This document shows, piece by piece, positions 8,001 through 13,142 of a stretch of 15,823 nt of DNA. The stretch spans positions 1 through 15,823 of the forward strand of contig CAZCAI010000120.1 in NCBI GenBank assembly GCA_964496595.1. Reading direction: 5' to 3'. The stretch comes from JAAAOZ01 sp964496595 (GTDB taxonomy: Bacteria; Chloroflexota; Anaerolineae; B4-G1; SLSP01). The notes beneath the pieces are model-generated. The model did not search any database. It saw only the letters and a program-made list of their open reading frames with translations, and had not been told where the DNA came from. A program made the translations under genes and the position numbers. Each line of letters starts with the position of its first letter. Within the stretch, counting starts at the first letter, position 1.

Positions 8001-8026
8001 TAGATCACGATGCACGATAAAGAACA

Positions 8027-8070
8027 CCCCCGGCATCGAGGAGAGCCTCGGCGCCGGGGGTTTGTTTTTT
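8027..8070 (+). terminator. Intrinsic terminator, second copy
   Basis: CCCCCGGC (8027-8034) pairs with GCCGGGGG (8053-8060), with the same inner CGAGG/CCTCG stem as at 7119-7153 but a different loop. TTTGTTTTTT follows, a better T-tract than the first copy. It isolates the promoter at 8110 from upstream transcription. Confidence 0.85.
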
Positions 8071-8109
8071 GGCCAGCTTGCAAAAACAAAACCGGCGAAC
8101 ATGCATCCT

Positions 8110-8137
8110 TTGTCAGCACGCCAGAATCGACTATAAT
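8110..8137 (+). promoter_or_regulatory. Sigma-70-type promoter of the chaperone module
   Basis: TTGTCA (8110-8115, one mismatch) and a perfect TATAAT (8132-8137) are separated by 16 bp. Transcription would start near 8144 and give a leader of about 100 nt before the HEAT-WD40 start. Confidence 0.65.
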
Positions 8138-8138
8138 C

Positions 8139-8225
8139 CCCAGATGTACCCAGATGTAGGTCGGAATGATATGCCGACTTCCTCCCATGCCGTGGCGGGC
8201 AACATTGCATATTCATTGCATATTC
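8139..8225 (+). repeat. Two tandem direct repeats in the leader of the HEAT-WD40 gene
   Basis: CCCAGATGTA occurs twice back to back (8139-8148, 8149-8158), right after the -10 box. ATTGCATATTC also occurs twice back to back (8204-8214, 8215-8225), just before the start. Both duplications are perfect. Their position over the transcription start and near the ribosome binding site would suit regulator binding or slippage, but no regulator is known. Confidence 0.5.
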
Positions 8226-8243
8226 AAGGATGACGAAAGGCCT

Positions 8244-10397
8244 ATGAACGAGAACCAACTTGAGCGCCTGAGCGCGCGACTCTATACTCAAACCCCCCTG
8301 ATCGGTGGGATGCTGCGCCGGCGCGCGGCGCAGGCGCTGGCCGAGGACGGCTCGCCCGAGGCAATGCATGCCCTGGCGGAGGCGGTGGCCCACGCCTCCG
8401 ATACCGACGTGCGCGATATCGCGCTGGCGGCGCTGCACGAGGTGCACGATGCGCGCGTCATCAACGCCATCTGCCGTATTTGGGCCGAAACGCGCTCCCT
8501 CGATTTGGCCGGGCTGCTGAACGCCCATCAATGGGTCGCCAGTTCGCCCTCGGAGGCGCGGGTGCTGAGCGCGCTGGAGGTCGAGCGGCTCGACATGCTG
8601 CGCCAGTGCGGCGCGAACCTCGTCCCAGCGTTGGCGCAGGCGCTCGATGATCCCAATCCGCTCCTGGCCGCGCGCGCGCAGCAGGTGCTGCACAATCTCC
8701 AGACGCAGGAGGCTCGAGAGCAGGTGTGCCGCATCGTCATCCGCCAGGATCAACCGGACCTGCGCGCCATCGCGCTGGAGACCGGTTATCTGCCCGAAGC
8801 GCCCGCCGACCGCGCGCTCTACCTCTTTCTCACCGAGCAGTGGGCGCGCTACGAGAACTTAGATTTCGACCATCGCCTGCTCCGCGCCGCCTACGAACTG
8901 GCCGATGGCCTGATCCGGCGGCGCGTACGCGAGACGCTGCGCCGCGCCGGGCGGCTCGATTATCTCACGGCCATCGCGGGCCAGGACTACCGCGACCGCG
9001 TCGCGGAGATGGACGACGAGGAGTTGGAGTTCCTCCTCAATATGCTGGCCAACAACAAAGAGCACGAGAAGCTCTGGCGGCTGGCCTTCGAGGCGCCCTT
9101 CAACTGGAGCGTGCGCATCGTCCACTATTTGGCCGGCCTCGATTGGCAGCCGGAGGCCGAGCTGGAGCGCCGCCTCTTCGCGCGGATCGCGCCGCTGGCC
9201 CGGCCCGAGTTGCGCATCCAGCCGCCGGAGCTGAGCAAGCTCTTCCCGATGGCGCTGCTCCAGGCGCACGCCAGGGCGCCGGGCAACATCAACGCCATCG
9301 CCTTCGCGCCCCGGCGGCAGACGCTGGCCCTCGGCACCGGCGCGCAGAAGGTCGTGCTCTGGAACTATGAGACCGCGCGTCGCGAGCAGGTACTCGACGC
9401 CTTCGATCATTCCATCGGCGAGGTGGCCTTTCTGCCGGATGATACGCTGCTCTGCGCCGAGCGCACCAACCGCACAACCACGCCGTGCAGCCTCTATTCC
9501 TGGAACGGCGAGGAGGTCGCGCGCGTGGGCCGGCACGTCGGCTCGATCACGGGGCTGGCGACGATTGGCGCGTCGCAGGCGCTCACCACGGGACGCGATC
9601 AGCTCGCCAAGGTGTGGGACGTCCCTGCGTTAAAGCGGCGCACGAAATACAAGTTCAATCATTGGGCGCGGGCGCTCGCCGTCTCCGCCGATGGCGCACG
9701 CGCGGCGCTACTTCACCAGAGCCTCTATCTGATCGAACTCCGAACCAAGACGCCGGGCAGCCCGGTGACGGGCCTACACACCCTCTCCAGCACCACGCGG
9801 ATGGACAGCGTGCTCCGTTGCGCCGCATTCACGCCGGATGGGGAGATGATCCTGGGCGGCAAGTACAATGGCGACCTCGGTCAATATCGTCAGGTCAGGT
9901 ATGCAAACACCAACCATCACTGGGTACGAGAGGATTACGTGGCCCGGTACGGCAAGCAAATTCAGGGGATCGAGATGTTGGCGGATGCGGGGCGCGCGCT
10001 GATCGGCGTCGCCGATGGCGTCGTCCACATCCTCGCTCTAGAGGATTATCGCGAGTTGGGGCAGGTGGTCGTGCCCGGCGAGCGGCTCACCTCGCTGCAC
10101 ATCTCGCCGGACGCGGCCTTTATGGCCGTCGGCACCTCGGATGCGGAACTCACGCTGTGGGATCTGCGCATCCAGCAGATGCCCACGCTCTTCACCGCGC
10201 CCTTGGCCGAGATCTCCCCCACCCTGGCCGCGACCGCCGGCGTCTTCACCGACCACCCCGACCTCGCGCCCCGCGCCCGCGGGGCGCTGACCTTCGTCGC
10301 CGCCGTCCTACGCCATCGCCATCGCTTCGACATCGAGATTGACACGGAGCACACACCGACGATCATGATGGGGGAGTTCGATATCGAGATTGAGTAG
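8244..10397 (+). CDS. HEAT-repeat and WD40-repeat protein
   Basis: A 717-residue, probably cytoplasmic scaffold protein. Residues about 20-340 are alpha-helical HEAT-like repeats (for example RRRAAQALAEDGSPEAMHAL, DVRDIALAALHEV, LLAARAQQVLHNL). Residues about 345-650 form WD40-type blades, with blade ends at LWNY (W373), VWDV (W458) and LWDL (W639). No signal peptide, membrane segment or enzymatic motif is seen. The C-terminus holds a duplicated acidic FDIEI motif. ATG 8244 is chosen because the homologous-looking HEAT region begins there and AAGG/AAAGG precede it; a longer frame from 8166 would translate the tandem-repeat leader. GrpE-like and Hsp70-like genes follow on the same strand, so it may act as a client or co-chaperone platform. 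That role is inference. Confidence 0.8.
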   Translation: MNENQLERLSARLYTQTPLIGGMLRRRAAQALAEDGSPEAMHALAEAVAHASDTDVRDIALAALHEVHDARVINAICRIWAETRSLDLAGLLNAHQWVASSPSEARVLSALEVERLDMLRQCGANLVPALAQALDDPNPLLAARAQQVLHNLQTQEAREQVCRIVIRQDQPDLRAIALETGYLPEAPADRALYLFLTEQWARYENLDFDHRLLRAAYELADGLIRRRVRETLRRAGRLDYLTAIAGQDYRDRVAEMDDEELEFLLNMLANNKEHEKLWRLAFEAPFNWSVRIVHYLAGLDWQPEAELERRLFARIAPLARPELRIQPPELSKLFPMALLQAHARAPGNINAIAFAPRRQTLALGTGAQKVVLWNYETARREQVLDAFDHSIGEVAFLPDDTLLCAERTNRTTTPCSLYSWNGEEVARVGRHVGSITGLATIGASQALTTGRDQLAKVWDVPALKRRTKYKFNHWARALAVSADGARAALLHQSLYLIELRTKTPGSPVTGLHTLSSTTRMDSVLRCAAFTPDGEMILGGKYNGDLGQYRQVRYANTNHHWVREDYVARYGKQIQGIEMLADAGRALIGVADGVVHILALEDYRELGQVVVPGERLTSLHISPDAAFMAVGTSDAELTLWDLRIQQMPTLFTAPLAEISPTLAATAGVFTDHPDLAPRARGALTFVAAVLRHRHRFDIEIDTEHTPTIMMGEFDIEIE

Positions 10398-10471
10398 GAA
10401 TTGCGAATTGCGAATTTAGAATTTTGAATCTTTACTCAATAGTCTTATTCACAATTCGCAATTCTAAATTC
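10398..10471. repeat. AT-rich inverted repeat between the WD40 and GrpE-like genes
   Basis: GAATTGCGAATTG (10398-10410), starting right after the stop codon, is an exact reverse complement of CAATTCGCAATTC (10452-10464). The adjoining GAATTTAGAATT (10412-10423) is an exact reverse complement of AATTCTAAATTC (10460-10471). The two pairings overlap and so compete. There is no T-tract, so complete termination is unlikely; partial attenuation or mRNA processing is possible. Confidence 0.6.
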
Positions 10472-10505
10472 TAATATTCGACTTTCGACTTTTAGGGAGA
10501 TTACC

Positions 10506-11030
10506 GTGAAATTTATCGCCAGATTACGTCAACTAGTCGCATCACCAGCCCCGACGCCCGATGTTCCCCAGACGGCAACGGCGGGCGAGGTGCAGCGCTT
10601 GCGGATGGATTTAGCGGAGCGAGATCGAACCATCGCGGCGCTCAAGGCCACGGTGGCCCGCGAGCGCGACACGGCGGCGGCGCACGTGGATGCGCGCGTC
10701 GCGGCGGTGATGTCGCCGCTGATGGAAGAGGTCGCCGCGCCGGTGGCCCAACTCCGCACGCAGGCCCATCTTCTCCGTGATGAAGGCAAGCCCGTCCGCG
10801 CGGAGGATATTTTAGTCGTCGCCGAGCGCCTGGTTCGCGCGTTAGAGACCCACGGTCTGACCACCGAGGGCAAGTTGGGCGCGACCGTCGCTTTCGACCC
10901 GAATCGGCACGCGCCGCTGAGCACGGGGGCCGCCCCTCGCCCCGGCGATCCCGTCGTCGTGCGCTTTGTGGGCGTCCGCTACCAGGGCGCGCTCGTGCGC
11001 AAGGCGGGCGTCGCGCCCGCGGCGGAGTAA
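10506..11030 (+). CDS. GrpE-like nucleotide exchange factor
   Basis: A 174-residue protein resembling GrpE, which releases ADP from Hsp70. Residues about 28-118 look like the long coiled-coil dimerisation helix. Residues about 119-174 look like the GrpE beta-domain: GL near 117, FDPNRH at 130-135 (usual FDPNxHEA), and YQGALVRKAGV at 159-169 (usual GY...LRPAxV). The canonical E after H is replaced and the N-terminus is short, so this is a divergent member, probably dedicated to the Hsp70-like protein encoded 3 bp downstream. Translation starts with GTG, supported by AGGGAG (10494-10499) 6 nt upstream. It is not the housekeeping grpE by context, as no dnaJ or hrcA is near. Confidence 0.8.
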   Translation: MKFIARLRQLVASPAPTPDVPQTATAGEVQRLRMDLAERDRTIAALKATVARERDTAAAHVDARVAAVMSPLMEEVAAPVAQLRTQAHLLRDEGKPVRAEDILVVAERLVRALETHGLTTEGKLGATVAFDPNRHAPLSTGAAPRPGDPVVVRFVGVRYQGALVRKAGVAPAAE

Positions 11031-11033
11031 GCA

Positions 11034-12623
11034 ATGTTCGCCATCGATTTCGGCACCTCGAATACCGTCGTGGCCGTGTGGGATGAGGTCGCCCAAGAGG
11101 GCGTGCCGCTCCACATCCCCGATTACGGGCGCATCCTCCAGCAAGGCGAAGAGCAGATTTCGATTGTGCCCTCGCTCATCCACTACACGGAGGATCGCCG
11201 CCGCTGGCTCGGCCACCAGGTCGTCGCGCGCAACCTCGTCCAGGCGCCGCACACCTTCCGCTGGATGAAGCGCTACATCGCGCATCGCAGCCCCGTCAAG
11301 CGCCACATCAACGGCGAGCAGGTCTCCCACTTCGACGCCGGGCGCGACTTCTTAGCCAGCGTGATGCGCTTCGCCGCCGAGGAGATCAATATGGCAGACG
11401 GAAGCGAGGAGATCGCGCTGACCGTGCCGGTGGAGACGTTCGAGCACTACGAGGATTGGCTGGTCGGCGTCGCGGAGACCGCCGGGATGCCGCGCTTCCG
11501 CCTGATCGATGAGCCATCGGCGGCGGCGCTGGGGTACGGCGCGCACATCCAGCCCGGCGATGTCTATCTCATCTTCGACTTCGGCGGCGGGACGCTGGAC
11601 GTGGCCGTGGTCTTAATCGAAGAGCAGGCGGCGGCGCGCGCGGGACGCCATTGCCGGGTGTTGGGCAAGGCCGGCGCGGATCTGGGCGGCGCGACGTTGG
11701 ATCAGTGGCTCTTCTCCGAGGTGCTCCGCCAGAACCATCGCAATCCGCTGGACGAGGACGTGCGGCGGATCAGCAACGCGCTGCTGGTGGAGTGCGAGCG
11801 CGCCAAGGAGCGGCTCTCGTTCCAGGAGCGCGCCGACCTCAGCGTGGTCGATCCCGAGACCGGCGCGGCGCTGGGCGCCAGCTTCACGCAAGCGCAGTTC
11901 GAGGCGCTGATGGATGAGCAGGGCGCCTTCACCACGGTGAACCGCACCCTCCGCCGGGCGCTGAACGCTGCTCGCGAGCGCGGCTACGCCGAGGAGCATA
12001 TCCAAGCGGTGCTGATGGTCGGCGGGTGCAGCCAGATCCCCGCGATCCGCCGGACGGTGCGCCGCACCTTTGGGCCGGAGCGCGTGCGCCTCAATCGCCC
12101 CTTGGATGCGGTGGCGCGCGGCGCGGCGGCCTTCGTCGCCGGCGTCGATTTCTACGACCACATCCAGCACAACTACGCGCTGCGCTTCTTCAATCCCGCC
12201 GCCGACAGCTACGACTATCACGTCATCGTGGAACGCGGCACGCCCTATCCCACGACCGAGCCGGCGGCCAAGCTCAAGGTCAAGGCGGCGTATGATGGGC
12301 AGACGCAGTTGGGGCTGGAGATCTACGAGATCAGCGAGCGGCCCGCGCAGCGGAGCGGGCAGGCGCTGGAGCTGGTCTTCGATCCCGGCGGGGCGCCGCG
12401 CGTGATGGAGGTCTCGCCCACGGAGGAGGATCGGCGCGCGTACTTCTGGATGAACGAGGGCCAGCCGACCTTCCTCACCGCCGATCCGCCCGCGCAGCGC
12501 GGCGAAGCCCGCTTCTCCGTCGCCTTCAACATCGATGGGAACAAACGCCTGCTCATCACCGCACACGACCTCGAAACGGGAAAATGTACCCATCGCGACT
12601 ATCCTGTGGTAAAATTAACGTAA
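11034..12623 (+). CDS. Hsp70-family chaperone (DnaK-like, short)
   Basis: A 529-residue ATP-driven chaperone of the Hsp70 family. The ATPase domain (about 1-370) has phosphate-1 motif DFGTSNT (5-11), connect-1 region LTVPVETFEHYEDW, phosphate-2 motif FDFGGGTLDV (181-190) and adenosine motif VGGCSQIP (329-336). The remaining 150 or so residues can hold a beta-sandwich substrate domain but not the full helical lid; DnaK is usually about 610-640 residues. The end lacks an EEVD-like tail. The gene starts 3 bp after the GrpE-like stop, whose last codons (GCGGAG) supply the ribosome binding site, so the two are translationally coupled. Accessory Hsp70 rather than housekeeping DnaK is likely. Confidence 0.9.
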   Translation: MFAIDFGTSNTVVAVWDEVAQEGVPLHIPDYGRILQQGEEQISIVPSLIHYTEDRRRWLGHQVVARNLVQAPHTFRWMKRYIAHRSPVKRHINGEQVSHFDAGRDFLASVMRFAAEEINMADGSEEIALTVPVETFEHYEDWLVGVAETAGMPRFRLIDEPSAAALGYGAHIQPGDVYLIFDFGGGTLDVAVVLIEEQAAARAGRHCRVLGKAGADLGGATLDQWLFSEVLRQNHRNPLDEDVRRISNALLVECERAKERLSFQERADLSVVDPETGAALGASFTQAQFEALMDEQGAFTTVNRTLRRALNAARERGYAEEHIQAVLMVGGCSQIPAIRRTVRRTFGPERVRLNRPLDAVARGAAAFVAGVDFYDHIQHNYALRFFNPAADSYDYHVIVERGTPYPTTEPAAKLKVKAAYDGQTQLGLEIYEISERPAQRSGQALELVFDPGGAPRVMEVSPTEEDRRAYFWMNEGQPTFLTADPPAQRGEARFSVAFNIDGNKRLLITAHDLETGKCTHRDYPVVKLT

Positions 12624-12658
12624 CGGCATGACAGATAACTCGCTAATTTATTAACAAT

Positions 12659-12696
12659 ATTACTTGAGTTGAAGTAATTTCTGAAACCCATATAAG
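12659..12696 (+). promoter_or_regulatory. Hairpin overlapping a candidate promoter of the HEPN-like/NTPase operon
   Basis: ATTACTT (12659-12665) and AAGTAAT (12672-12678) form a perfect 7-bp inverted repeat with 6-nt spacer, followed by only three T. TTGAAG (12669-12674) and TATAAG (12691-12696), 16 bp apart, make a moderate promoter whose -35 box lies inside the right arm. The palindrome could therefore be an operator, or a weak terminator for the Hsp70-like gene. Confidence 0.4.
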
Positions 12697-12719
12697 ACAA
12701 ACAATTATGAGGAAGTGAA

Positions 12720-13142
12720 ATGGCTAGAATACCCGCAGGATACAGCAATTTGCGCAAATCTTTTAAAAAACACTCTCAAGAAATGAAAAAGTGTGATGAT
12801 GGACCTTCTAGCTACTTGCTGTATTTCTATGCTATTGAGTGTGGTTTGAAATATTTATTAGTCAGGTACAGTAGCTGTCAGCGAACCGATGAGTTTGATA
12901 AAGATCATCCTATACATACTCATAATCTTGGGAAAATCATCAAAAAGCTCAAGGTAAGCAGGAGTATAGTTAGCGAAGATCCACAACATTTTCGACTACG
13001 CAGTGATAAAGATAAAAATTATGGTATCCATGAGTGTCATCAAGCATGGCGTTATGGCATAAGCATCAAAACGCAAGACGAAGAGTCTATTATCAAGTAC
13101 TTTGACAAAATAGCAGAATGGATTAGGAGGAAAATAATATGA
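12720..13142 (+). CDS. Small HEPN-like helical protein
   Basis: A 140-residue, mostly helical protein. Residues 31-50 (SYLLYFYAIECGLKYLLVRY) and the HTHNLGKIIKKL segment (66-77) resemble the helix pair and following histidine region of HEPN domains, which occur in many toxin and defence proteins as RNases or non-catalytic partners. The canonical catalytic R-x4-6-H motif is not evident; charged candidates are R92/R94 with H104/H107 and R111. It may be a non-enzymatic partner or a divergent RNase. GAGGAAG precedes the ATG. The stop overlaps the next start by 4 bp (ATGA), strongly suggesting that both proteins work together. The gene is AT-rich compared with everything upstream. The family call is by pattern only. 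Confidence 0.55.
   Translation: MARIPAGYSNLRKSFKKHSQEMKKCDDGPSSYLLYFYAIECGLKYLLVRYSSCQRTDEFDKDHPIHTHNLGKIIKKLKVSRSIVSEDPQHFRLRSDKDKNYGIHECHQAWRYGISIKTQDEESIIKYFDKIAEWIRRKII

Noticed and set aside
7706..8020. Plus-strand frames reading through the 9-bp repeat and the gap
   Set aside because: They consist of Ile-Phe-Phe repeats and unknown bases with no supporting start signal, and they overlap the minus-strand operon and the gene relic.
8166..8243. N-terminal extension of the HEAT-WD40 protein
   Set aside because: It would translate the tandem-duplicated leader and begins close to the promoter without a ribosome binding site.
11613..12593. Minus-strand frame of 326 codons
   Set aside because: Antisense shadow of the Hsp70-like gene, with no motif or start signal.
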